64,000 bases of DNA from Luzula sylvatica. Lineage: Eukaryota; Streptophyta; Magnoliopsida; Poales; Juncaceae. The stretch lies in contig OX326956.1 of assembly GCA_946800325.1 (NCBI GenBank), positions 76,395,087 to 76,459,086 of the forward strand. Direction: 5' to 3'. The notes beneath the pieces were generated by a model. The model ran no database searches and was not told the origin of the DNA. It was given only the letters and a program-made list of their open reading frames with translations. Shown piece after piece: positions 33,601 to 46,899 of the stretch. Both the position numbers and the translations under genes were made by a program. Positions within the stretch are counted from its first letter, which is position 1. Each line of letters starts with the position of its first letter.

Positions 33601-36600
33601 AAAAACACGTTATTTGAAATCCTCAAAGCGTTAAAATCTTGTTTTGAATCGACAAACAAACTTTCTTAGTGTTTGTGAAATTTGGTGAAAAGTTTTGTAG
33701 TAAAAGATACGATACAAATGATCTAAAAACACGTTGTTTGAACTCCTCAAAGCGTTAAAATCTTGTTTTGAATCGAAAAACAAACTTTCTTAGTGTTTGT
33801 GAAATTTGGTGAAAAGTTATGTAGTAAAAGATACGATACAAATGATCTCAAAACACGTTATTGGAACTCCTCAAAGCGTTAAAATCTTGTTTTCAATCGA
33901 AAAACAAACTTTCTTAGTGTTTGTGAAATTTGGTGAAAAGTTATGTAGTTAAAGATACGATACAAATGATCTAAAAACACGTTGTTTGAACTCCTCAAAG
34001 CGTTAAAATCTTGTTTTGAATCGAAAAACAAACTTTCTTAGCGTTTGTGAAATTTGGTGAAAAGTTATGTAGTAAAAGATACGATACAAATGATCTCAAA
34101 ACACGTTATTTGAACTCCTCAAAGCGTTAAAATCTTGTTTTCAATCGAAAAACAAACTTTCTTAGTATTTGTGAAATTTGGTGAAAAGTTATGTAGTTAA
34201 AGATACGATACAAATGATCTAAAAACACGTTGTTTGAACTCCTCAAAGCGTTAAAATCTTGTTTTGAATCGAAAAACAAACTTTCTTAGCGTTTGTGAAA
34301 TTTGGTGAAAAGTTATGTAGTAAAAGATACGATACAAATGATCTCAAAACACGTTATTTGAACTCCTCAAAGCGTTAAAATCTTGTTTTGAATCGAAAAA
34401 CAAACTTTCTTAGTGTTTGTGAAATTTGGTGAAAAGTTATGTGGTAAAAGATACGATACAAATGATCTAAAAACACGTTATTTGAACTCCTCAAAGCGTT
34501 AAAATCTTGTTTTGAATCGAAAAACAAACTTTCTTAATGTTTGTGAAATTTGGTGAAAAGTTATGTAGTAAAAGATACGATACAAATGATCTAAAAACAC
34601 GTTATTTGAACTCCTCAAAGCGTTAAAATCTTGTTTTGAATCGAAAAACAAAATTTCTTAGTGTTTGTGAAATTTGGTGAAAAGTTATGTAGTAAAAGAT
34701 ACGATACAAATGATCTCAAAACACGTTATTGGAACTCCTCAAAGCGGTAAAATCTTGTTTTGAGTCGAAAAACAAACTTTCTTAGTGTTTGTGAAATTTG
34801 GTGAAAAGTTATGTAGTTAAAGATACGATACAAATGATCTAAAAACACGTTGTTTGAACTCCTCAAAGCGTTAAAATCTTGTTTTGAATCGAAAAACAAA
34901 CTTTCTTAGCGTTTGTGAAATTTGGTGAAAAGTTATGTAGTAAAAGATACGATACAAATGATCTAAAAACACGTTATTTGAACTCCTCAAAGCGTTAAAA
35001 TCTTGTTTTGAATCGACAAACAAACTTTCTTAGTGTTTGTGAAATTTGGTGAAAAGTTATGTAGTAAAAGATACGATACAAATGATCTAAAAACACGTTA
35101 TTTGAACTCCTCAAAGCGTTAAAATCTTGTTTTGAATCGAAAAACAAACTTTCTTAGTGTTTGTGAAATTTGGTGAAAAGTCATGTAGTAAAAGATACGA
35201 TACAAATGATCTAAAAACACGTTATTTGAACTCCTCAAAGCGTTAAAATCTTGTTTTGAATCGAAAAACAAACTTTCTTAGCGTTTGTGAAATTTGGTGA
35301 AAAGTTATGTAGTAAAAGATACGATACAAATGATCTCAAAACACGTTATTTGAACTCCTCAAAGCGTTAAAATTTTGTTTTGAATCGAAAAACAAACTTT
35401 CTTAGCGTTTGTGAAATTTGGTGAAAAGTTATGTAGTAAAAGATACGATACAAATGATCTAAAAACACGTTATTTGAACTCCTCAAAGCGTTAAAATCTT
35501 GTTTTGAATCGAAAAACAAAGTTTCTTAGCGTTTGTTAAATTTGGTGAAAAGTTATGTAGTAAAAGATACGATACAAATGATCTCAAAACACGTTATTTG
35601 AACTCCTCAAAGCGCTAAAATCTTGTTTTGAGTCGAAAAACAAACTTTCTTAGTGTTTGTGAAATTTGGTGAAAAGTTATGTAGTAAAAGATACGATACA
35701 AATGATCTCAAAACACGTTATTTGAACTCCTCAAAACGTTAAAATCTTGTTTTGAATCGAAAAACAAACTTTCTTAGCGTTTGTGAAATTTGGTGAAAAG
35801 TTATGTAGTTAAAGATACGATACAAATGATCTAAAAACAAGTTATTTGAACTCCTCAAAGCGTTAAAATCTTGTTTTGAATCGAAAAACAAACTTTCTTA
35901 GTGTTTGTGAAATTTGGTGAAAAGTTATGTAGTAAAAGATACGATACAAATGATCTAAAAACACGTTATTTGAACTCCTCAAAGCGTTAAAATCTTGTTT
36001 TGAATCGAAAAACAAACTTTCTTAGTGTTTGTGAAATTTGGTGAAAAGTCATGTAGTAAAAGATACGATACAAATGATCTAAAAACACGTTATTTGAACT
36101 CCTCAAAGCGTTAAAATCTTGTTTTGAATCGAAAAACAAACTTTCTTAGTGTTTGTGAAATTTGGTGAAAAGTTATGTAGTAAATGATACGATACAAATG
36201 ATCTCAAAACACGTTATTTGAACTCCTCAAAGCGTTAAAATCTTGTTTTCAATCGAAAAACAAACTTTCTTAGTGTTTGTGAAATTTGGTGAAAAGTTAT
36301 GTAGTTAAAGATACGATACAAATGATCTAAAAACACGTTGTTTGAACTCCTCAAAGCGTTAAAATCTTGTTTTGAATCGAAAAACAAACTTTCTTAGCGT
36401 TTGTGAAATTTGGTGAAAAGTTATGTAGTAAAAGATACGATACAAATGATCTCAAAACACGTTATTTGAACTCCTCAAAGCGTTAAAATCTTGTTTTCAA
36501 TCGAAAAACAAACTTTCTTAGTGTTTGTGAAATTTGGTGAAAAGTTATGTAGTTAAAGATACGATACAAATGATCTAAAAACACGTTGTTTGAACTCCTC

Positions 36601-39600
36601 AAAGCGTTAAAATCTTGTTTTGAATCGAAAAACAAACTTTCTTAGCGTTTGTGAAATTTGGTGAAAAGTTATGTAGTAAAAGATACGATACAAATGATCT
36701 CAAAACACGTTATTTGAACTCCTCAAAGCGTTAAAATCTTGTTTTGAATCGAAAAACAAACTTTCTTAGTGTTTGTGAAATTTGGTGAAAAGTTATGTAG
36801 TTAAAGATACGATACAAATGATCTAAAAACACGTTGTTTGAACTCCTCAAAGCGTTAAAATCTTGTTTTGAATCGAAAAACAAACTTTCTTAGCGTTTGT
36901 GAAATTTGGTGAAAAGTTATGTAGTAAAAGATACGATACAAATGATCTCAAAACACGTTATTTGAACTCCTCAAAGCGTTAAAATCTTGTTTTGAATCGA
37001 AAAACAAAGTTTCTTAGTGTTTGTGAAATTTGGTGAAAAGTTATGTAGTAAAAAATACGATACAAATGATCTAAAAACACGTTATTTGAACTCCTCAAAG
37101 CGTTAAAATCTTGTTTTGAATCGAAAAACAAACTTTCTTAGCGTTTGTGAAATTTGTGAAAAGTCATGTAGTTAAAGATACGATACAAATGATCTAAAAA
37201 CACGTTATTTGAACTCCTCAAAGCGTTAAAATCTTGTTTTGAATCGAAAAACAAACTTTCTTAGTGGTTGTGAAATTTGGTGTAAAGTTATGTAGTAAAA
37301 GATACGATACAAATGATCTCAAAACACGTTATTTGAACTCCTCAAAGCGTTAAAATCTTGTTTTGAGTCGAAAAACAAACTTTCTTAGTGTTTGTGAAAT
37401 TTGGTGAAAAGTTATGTAGTTAAAGATACGATACAAATGATCTCAAAACACGTTATTTGAACTCCTCAAAACGTTAAAATCTTGTTTTGAATCGAAAAAC
37501 AAACTTTCTTAGCGTTTGTGAAATTGGGTGAAAAGTTATGTAGTTAAATATACGATACAAATGATCTCAAAACACGTTATTTGAACTCCTCAAAGCGTTA
37601 AAATCTTGTTTTGAATCGAAAAACAAACTTTCTTAGCGTTTGTGAAATTTGGTGAAAAGTTATGTAGTTAAAGATACGATACAAATGATCTAAAAACACG
37701 TTATTTGAACTCCTCAAAGCGTTAAAATCTTGTTTTGAATGGAAAAACAAACTTTCTTAGTGTTTGTGAAATTTGGTGAAAAGTTATGTAGTTAAAGATA
37801 CGATACAAATGATCTCAAAACACGTTATTTGAACTCCTCAAAGCGTTAAAATCTTGTTTTGAATCGAAAAGCAAACTTTCTTAGCGTTTGTGAAATTTGG
37901 TGAAAAGTCATGTAGTTAAAGATACGATACAAATGATCTAAAAACACGTTATTTGAACTCCTCAAAGCGTTAAAATCTTGTTTTGAATCGAAAAACAAAC
38001 TTTCTTAGTGTTTGTGAAATTTGGTGTAAAGTTATGTAGTAAAAGATACGATACAAATGATCTAAAAACACGTTATTTGAACTCCTCAAAGCGTTAAAAT
38101 CTTGTTTTGAATCGAAAAACAAACTTTCTTAGTGTTTGTGAAATTTGGTGTAAAGTTATGTAGTAAAAGATACGATACAAATGATCTAAAAACACGTTAT
38201 TTGAACTCCTCAAAGCGTTAAAATCTTGTTTTGAATGGAAAAACAAACTTTCTTAGTGTTTGTGAAATTTGGTGAAAAGTTATGTAGTTAAAGATACGAT
38301 ACAAATGATCTCAAAACACGTTATTTGAACTCCTCAAAGCGTTAAAATCTTGTTTTGAATCGAAAAGCAAACTTTCTTAGCGTTTGTGAAATTTGGTGAA
38401 AAGTCATGTAGTTAAAGATACGATACAAATGATCTAAAAACACGTTATTTGAACTCCTCAAAGCGTTAAAATCTTGTTTTGAATCGAAAAACAAACTTTC
38501 TTAGCGTTTGTGAAATTTGGTGAAAAGTTATGTAGTTAAAGATACGATACAAATGATCTAAAAACACGTTATTTGAACTCCTCAAAGCGTTAAAATCTTG
38601 TTTTGAATCGAAAAACAAACTTTCTTAGTGTTTGTGAAATTTGGTGTAAAGTTATGTAGTAAAAGATACGATACAAATGATCTAAAAACACGTTATTTGA
38701 ACTCCTCAAAGCGTTAAAATCTTGTTTTGAATCGAAAAACAAACTTTCTTAGTGTTTATGAAATTTGGTGAAAAGTTATGTAGTTAAAGATACGATACAA
38801 ATGATCTAAAAACACGTTATTTGAACTCCTCAAAGCGTTAAAATCTTGTTTTGAATCGACAAACAAAGTTTCTTAGTATTTGTGAAATTTGGTGAAAAGT
38901 TATGTAGTAAAAGATACGGTACAAATGATCTAAAAACACGTTATTTGAAATCCTCAAAGCGTTAAAATCTTGTTTTGAATCGACAAACAAACTTTCTTAG
39001 TGTTTGTGAAATTTGGTGAAAAGTTTTGTAGTAAAAGATACGATACAAATGATCTAAAAACACGTTGTTTGAACTCCTCAAAGCGTTAAAATCTTGTTTT
39101 GAATCGAAAAACAAACTTTCTTAGTGTTTGTGAAATTTGGTGAAAAGTTATGTAGTAAAAGATACGATACAAATGATCTCAAAACACGTTATTGGAACTC
39201 CTCAAAGCGTTAAAATCTTGTTTTCAATCGAAAAACAAACTTTCTTAGTGTTTGTGAAATTTGGTGAAAAGTTATGTAGTTAAAGATACGATACAAATGA
39301 TCTAAAAACACGTTGTTTGAACTCCTCAAAGCGTTAAAATCTTGTTTTGAATCGAAAAACAAACTTTCTTAGCGTTTGTGAAATTTGGTGAAAAGTTATG
39401 TAGTAAAAGATACGATACAAATGATCTCAAAACACGTTATTTGAACTCCTCAAAGCGTTAAAATCTTGTTTTCAATCGAAAAACAAACTTTCTTAGTATT
39501 TGTGAAATTTGGTGAAAAGTTATGTAGTTAAAGATACGATACAAATGATCTAAAAACACGTTGTTTGAACTCCTCAAAGCGTTAAAATCTTGTTTTGAAT

Positions 39601-42600
39601 CGAAAAACAAACTTTCTTAGCGTTTGTGAAATTTGGTGAAAAGTTATGTAGTAAAAGATACGATACAAATGATCTCAAAACACGTTATTTGAACTCCTCA
39701 AAGCGTTAAAATCTTGTTTTGAATCGAAAAACAAAGTTTCTTAGTGTTTGTGAAATTTGGTGAAAAGTTATGTGGTAAAAGATACGATACAAATGATCTA
39801 AAAACACGTTATTTGAACTCCTCAAAGCGTTAAAATCTTGTTTTGAATCGAAAAACAAACTTTCTTAATGTTTGTGAAATTTGGTGAAAAGTTATGTAGT
39901 AAAAGATACGATACAAATGATCTAAAAACACGTTATTTGAACTCCTCAAAGCGTTAAAATCTTGTTTTGAATCGAAAAACAAAATTTCTTAGTGTTTGTG
40001 AAATTTGGTGAAAAGTTATGTAGTAAAAGATACGATACAAATGATCTCAAAACACGTTATTGGAACTCCTCAAAGCGGTAAAATCTTGTTTTGAGTCGAA
40101 AAACAAACTTTCTTAGTGTTTGTGAAATTTGGTGAAAAGTTATGTAGTTAAAGATACGATACAAATGATCTAAAAACACGTTGTTTGAACTCCTCAAAGC
40201 GTTAAAATCTTGTTTTGAATCGAAAAACAAACTTTCTTAGCGTTTGTGAAATTTGGTGAAAAGTTATGTAGTAAAAGATACGATACAAATGATCTAAAAA
40301 CACGTTATTTGAACTCCTCAAAGCGTTAAAATCTTGTTTTGAATCGACAAACAAACTTTCTTAGTGTTTGTGAAATTTGGTGAAAAGTTATGTAGTAAAA
40401 GATACGATACAAATGATCTAAAAACACGTTATTTGAACTCCTCAAAGCGTTAAAATCTTGTTTTGAATCGAAAAACAAACTTTCTTAGTGTTTGTGAAAT
40501 TTGGTGAAAAGTCATGTAGTAAAAGATACGATACAAATGATCTAAAAACACGTTATTTGAACTCCTCAAAGCGTTAAAATCTTGTTTTGAATCGAAAAAC
40601 AAACTTTCTTAGCGTTTGTGAAATTTGGTGAAAAGTTATGTAGTAAAAGATACGATACAAATGATCTCAAAACACGTTATTTGAACTCCTCAAAGCGTTA
40701 AAATTTTGTTTTGAATCGAAAAACAAACTTTCTTAGCGTTTGTGAAATTTGGTGAAAAGTTATGTAGTAAAAGATACGATACAAATGATCTAAAAACACG
40801 TTATTTGAACTCCTCAAAGCGTTAAAATCTTGTTTTGAATCGAAAAACAAAGTTTCTTAGCGTTTGTTAAATTTGGTGAAAAGTTATGTAGTAAAAGATA
40901 CGATACAAATGATCTCAAAACACGTTATTTGAACTCCTCAAAGCGCTAAAATCTTGTTTTGAGTCGAAAAACAAACTTTCTTAGTGTTTGTAAAATTTGG
41001 TGAAAAGTTATGTAGTAAAAGATACGATACAAATGATCTCAAAACACGTTATTTGAACTCCTCAAAACGTTAAAATCTTGTTTTGAATCGAAAAACAAAC
41101 TTTCTTAGCGTTTGTGAAATTTGGTGAAAAGTTATGTAGTTAAAGATACGATACAAATGATCTAAAAACAAGTTATTTGAACTCCTCAAAGCGTTAAAAT
41201 CTTGTTTTGAATCGAAAAACAAACTTTCTTAGTGTTTGTGAAATTTGGTGAAAAGTTATGTAGTAAAAGATACGATACAAATGATCTAAAAACACGTTAT
41301 TTGAACTCCTCAAAGCGTTAAAATCTTGTTTTGAATCGAAAAACAAACTTTCTTAGTGTTTGTGAAATTTGGTGAAAAGTCATGTAGTAAAAGATACGAT
41401 ACAAATGATCTAAAAACACGTTATTTGAACTCCTCAAAGCGTTAAAATCTTGTTTTGAATCGAAAAACAAACTTTCTTAGTGTTTGTGAAATTTGGTGAA
41501 AAGTTATGTAGTAAATGATACGATACAAATGATCTCAAAACACGTTATTTGAACTCCTCAAAGCGTTAAAATCTTGTTTTCAATCGAAAAACAAACTTTC
41601 TTAGTGTTTGTGAAATTTGGTGAAAAGTTATGTAGTTAAAGATACGATACAAATGATCTAAAAACACGTTGTTTGAACTCCTCAAAGCGTTAAAATCTTG
41701 TTTTGAATCGAAAAACAAACTTTCTTAGCGTTTGTGAAATTTGGTGAAAAGTTATGTAGTAAAAGATACGATACAAATGATCTCAAAACACGTTATTTGA
41801 ACTCCTCAAAGCGTTAAAATCTTGTTTTCAATCGAAAAACAAACTTTCTTAGTGTTTGTGAAATTTGGTGAAAAGTTATGTAGTTAAAGATACGATACAA
41901 ATGATCTAAAAACACGTTGTTTGAACTCCTCAAAGCGTTAAAATCTTGTTTTGAATCGAAAAACAAACTTTCTTAGCGTTTGTGAAATTTGGTGAAAAGT
42001 TATGTAGTAAAAGATACGATACAAATGATCTCAAAACACGTTATTTGAACTCCTCAAAGCGTTAAAATCTTGTTTTGAATCGAAAAACAAACTTTCTTAG
42101 TGTTTGTGAAATTTGGTGAAAAGTTATGTAGTTAAAGATACGATACAAATGATCTAAAAACACGTTGTTTGAACTCCTCAAAGCGTTAAAATCTTGTTTT
42201 GAATCGAAAAACAAACTTTCTTAGCGTTTGTGAAATTTGGTGAAAAGTTATGTAGTAAAAGATACGATACAAATGATCTCAAAACACGTTATTTGAACTC
42301 CTCAAAGCGTTAAAATCTTGTTTTGAATCGAAAAACAAAGTTTCTTAGTGTTTGTGAAATTTGGTGAAAAGTTATGTAGTAAAAAATACGATACAAATGA
42401 TCTAAAAACACGTTATTTGAACTCCTCAAAGCGTTAAAATCTTGTTTTGAATCGAAAAACAAACTTTCTTAGCGTTTGTGAAATTTGTGAAAAGTCATGT
42501 AGTTAAAGATACGATACAAATGATCTAAAAACACGTTATTTGAACTCCTCAAAGCGTTAAAATCTTGTTTTGAATCGAAAAACAAACTTTCTTAGTGGTT

Positions 42601-45600
42601 GTGAAATTTGGTGTAAAGTTATGTAGTAAAAGATACGATACAAATGATCTCAAAACACGTTATTTGAACTCCTCAAAGCGTTAAAATCTTGTTTTGAGTC
42701 GAAAAACAAACTTTCTTAGTGTTTGTGAAATTTGGTGAAAAGTTATGTAGTTAAAGATACGATACAAATGATCTCAAAACACGTTATTTGAACTCCTCAA
42801 AACGTTAAAATCTTGTTTTGAATCGAAAAACAAACTTTCTTAGCGTTTGTGAAATTGGGTGAAAAGTTATGTAGTTAAAGATACGATACAAATGATCTAA
42901 AAACACGTTATTTGAACTCCTCAAAGCGTTAAAATCTTGTTTTGAATGGAAAAACAAACTTTCTTAGTGTTTGTGAAATTTGGTGAAAAGTTATGTAGTT
43001 AAAGATACGATACAAATGATCTCAAAACACGTTATTTGAACTCCTCAAAGCGTTAAAATCTTGTTTTGAATCGAAAAGCAAACTTTCTTAGCGTTTGTGA
43101 AATTTGGTGAAAAGTCATGTAGTTAAAGATACGATACAAATGATCTAAAAACACGTTATTTGAACTCCTCAAAGCGTTAAAATCTTGTTTTGAATCGAAA
43201 AACAAACTTTCTTAGTGTTTGTGAAATTTGGTGTAAAGTTATGTAGTAAAAGATACGATACAAATGATCTAAAAACACGTTATTTGAACTCCTCAAAGCG
43301 TTAAAATCTTGTTTTGAATCGAAAAACAAACTTTCTTAGTGTTTGTGAAATTTGGTGTAAAGTTATGTAGTAAAAGATACGATACAAATGATCTAAAAAC
43401 ACGTTATTTGAACTCCTCAAAGCGTTAAAATCTTGTTTTGAATGGAAAAACAAACTTTCTTAGTGTTTGTGAAATTTGGTGAAAAGTTATGTAGTTAAAG
43501 ATACGATACAAATGATCTCAAAACACGTTATTTGAACTCCTCAAAGCGTTAAAATCTTGTTTTGAATCGAAAAGCAAACTTTCTTAGCGTTTGTGAAATT
43601 TGGTGAAAAGTCATGTAGTTAAAGATACGATACAAATGATCTAAAAACACGTTATTTGAACTCCTCAAAGCGTTAAAATCTTGTTTTGAATCGAAAAACA
43701 AACTTTCTTAGCGTTTGTGAAATTTGGTGAAAAGTTATGTAGTTAAAGATACGATACAAATGATCTAAAAACACGTTATTTGAACTCCTCAAAGCGTTAA
43801 AATCTTGTTTTGAATCGAAAAACAAACTTTCTTAGTGTTTGTGAAATTTGGTGTAAAGTTATGTAGTAAAAGATACGATACAAATGATCTAAAAACACGT
43901 TATTTGAACTCCTCAAAGCGTTAAAATCTTGTTTTGAATCGAAAAACAAACTTTCTTAGTGTTTATGAAATTTGGTGAAAAGTTATGTAGTTAAAGATAC
44001 GATACAAATGATCTAAAAACACGTTATTTGAACTCCTCAAAGCGGTAAAATCTTGTTTTGAGTCGAAAAACAAACTTTCTTAGTGTTTGTGAAATTTGGT
44101 GAAAAGTTATGTAGTTAAAGATACGATACAAATGATCTAAAAACACGTTGTTTGAACTCCTCAAAGCGTTAAAATCTTGTTTTGAATCGAAAAACAAACT
44201 TTCTTAGCGTTTGTGAAATTTGGTGAAAAGTTATGTAGTAAAAGATACGATACAAATGATCTAAAAACACGTTATTTGAACTCCTCAAAGCGTTAAAATC
44301 TTGTTTTGAATCGACAAACAAACTTTCTTAGTGTTTGTTAAATTTGGTGAAAAGTTATGTAGTAAAAGATACGATACAAATGATCTAAAAACACGTTATT
44401 TGATCTCCTGAAAGCGTTAAAATCTTGTTTTCAATCGAAAAACAAACTTTCTTAGAGTTTGTGAAATTTGGTGAAAAGTTATGTAGTTAAAGATACGATA
44501 CAAATGATCTCAAAACACGTTATTTGAACTCCTCAAAGCGCTAAAATCTTGTTTTGAATCGAAAAACAAACTTTCTTAGTGTTTGTGAAATTTGGTGAAA
44601 AGTTATGTAGTAAAAGATACGATACAAATGATCTAAAAACACGTTATTTGATCTCCTGAAAGCGTTAAAATCTTGTTTTGAATCGAAAAACAAACTTTCT
44701 TAGCGTTTGTGAAATTTGGTGAAAAGTTATGTAGTAAAAGATACGATACAAATGATCTCAAAACACGTTATTTGAACTCCTCAAAGCGTTAAAATCTTGT
44801 TTTGAATCGAAAAACAAAGTTTCTTAGTGTTTGTGAAATTTGGTGAAAAGTTATGTGGTAAAAGATACGATACAAATGATCTAAAAACACGTTATTTGAA
44901 CTCCTCAAAGCGTTAAAATCTTGTTTTGAATCGAAAAACAAACTTTCTTAATGTTTGTGAAATTTGGTGAAAAGTTATGTAGTAAAAGATACGATACAAA
45001 TGATCTCAAAACACGTTATTTGAACTCCTCAAAGCGCTAAAATCTTGTTTTGAGTCGAAAAACAAACTTTCTTAGTGTTTGTGAAATTTGGTGAAGAGTT
45101 ATGTAGTAAAAGATACGATACAAATGATCTCAAAACACGTTATTTGAACTCCTCAAAACGTTAAAATCTTGTTTTGAATCGAAAAACAAACTTTCTTAGC
45201 GTTTGTGAAATTGGGTGAAAAGTTATGTAGTTAAAGATACGATACAAATGATCTAAAAACACGTTATTTGAACTCCTCAAAGCGTTAAAATCTTGTTTTG
45301 AATCGAAAAACAAAGTTTCTTAGTGTTTGTGAAATTTGGTGAAAAGTTATGTAGTAAAAGATACGATACAAATGATCTAAAAACACGTTATTTGAACTCC
45401 TCAAAGCGTTAAAATCTTGTTTTGAATCGACAAACAAAGTTTCTTAGTATTTGTGAAATTTGGTGAAAAGTTATGTAGTAAAAGATACGGTACAAATGAT
45501 CTAAAAACACGTTATTTGAAATCCTCAAAGCGTTAAAATCTTGTTTTGAATCGACAAACAAACTTTCTTAGTGTTTGTGAAATTTGGTGAAAAGTTTTGT

Positions 45601-46000
45601 AGTAAAAGATACGATACAAATGATCTAAAAACACGTTGTTTGAACTCCTCAAAGCGTTAAAATCTTGTTTTGAATCGAAAAACAAACTTTCTTAGTGTTT
45701 GTGAAATTTGGTGAAAAGTTATGTAGTAAAAGATACGATACAAATGATCTCAAAACACGTTATTGGAACTCCTCAAAGCGTTAAAATCTTGTTTTCAATC
45801 GAAAAACAAACTTTCTTAGTGTTTGTGAAATTTGGTGAAAAGTTATGTAGTTAAAGATACGATACAAATGATCTAAAAACACGTTGTTTGAACTCCTCAA
45901 AGCGTTAAAATCTTGTTTTGAATCGAAAAACAAACTTTCTTAGCGTTTGTGAAATTTGGTGAAAAGTTATGTAGTAAAACATACGATACAAATGATCTCA
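30300..46000 (+). repeat. higher-order blocks of 43-44 monomers, about three copies
   Basis: The tag AGTCATGTAGTAAAAG occurs at 30594, 36050 and 41381 (steps 5456 = 44 x 124 and 5331 = 43 x 124 - 1). The 1-bp deletion AAATTTGTGAAAAGTC recurs at 37151 and 42482 (5331). TTAGTATTTG with GATACGG following recurs at 33541 and 38872 (5331), then at 45443 (6571 = 53 x 124 - 1). These offsets show a block of about 5.3-5.5 kb amplified in tandem. The exact block edges could not be fixed by eye. Confidence 0.8.
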
Positions 46001-46899
46001 AAACACGTTATTTGAACTCCTCAAAGCGTTAAAATCTTGTTTTCAATCGAAAAACAAACTTTCTTAGTGTTTGTGAAATTTGGTGAAAAGTTATGTAGTT
46101 AAAGATACGATACAAATGATCTAAAAACACGTTGTTTGAACTCCTCAAAGCGTTAAAATCTTGTTTTGAATCGAAAAACAAACTTTCTTAGCGTTTGTGA
46201 AATTTGGTGAAAAGTTATGTAGTAAAAGATACGATACAAATGATCTCAAAACACGTTATTTGAACTCCTCAAAGCGTTAAAATCTTGTTTTGAATCGAAA
46301 AACAAAGTTCTTAGTGTTTGTGAAATTTGGTGAAAAGTTATGTGGTAAAAGATACGATACAAATGATCTAAAAACACGTTATTTGAACTCCTCAAAGCGT
46401 TAAAATCTTGTTTTGAATCGAAAAACAAACTTTCTTAATGTTTGTGAAATTTGGTGAAAAGTTATGTAGTAAAAGATACGATACAAATGATCTAAAAACA
46501 CGTTATTTGAACTCCTCAAAGCGTTAAAATCTTGTTTTGAATCGAAAAACAAAATTTCTTAGTGTTTGTGAAATTTGGTGAAAAGTTATGTAGTAAAAGA
46601 TACGATACAAATGATCTCAAAACACGTTATTGGAACTCCTCAAAGCGGTAAAATCTTGTTTTGAGTCGAAAAACAAACTTTCTTAGTGTTTGTGAAATTT
46701 GGTGAAAAGTTATGTAGTTAAAGATACGATACAAATGATCTAAAAACACGTTGTTTGAACTCCTCAAAGCGTTAAAATCTTGTTTTGAATCGAAAAACAA
46801 ACTTTCTTAGCGTTTGTGAAATTTGGTGAAAAGTTATGTAGTAAAAGATACGATACAAATGATCTAAAAACACGTTATTTGAACTCCTCAAAGCGTTAA

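Noticed and set aside
46246..46428. 60-codon open frame on the minus strand inside the array, and a similar one at 21737-21946
   Set aside because: Both are satellite sequence. With a 124-bp unit the frame shifts in every monomer. These frames stay open only because of local indels or variants, and there is no codon signal.
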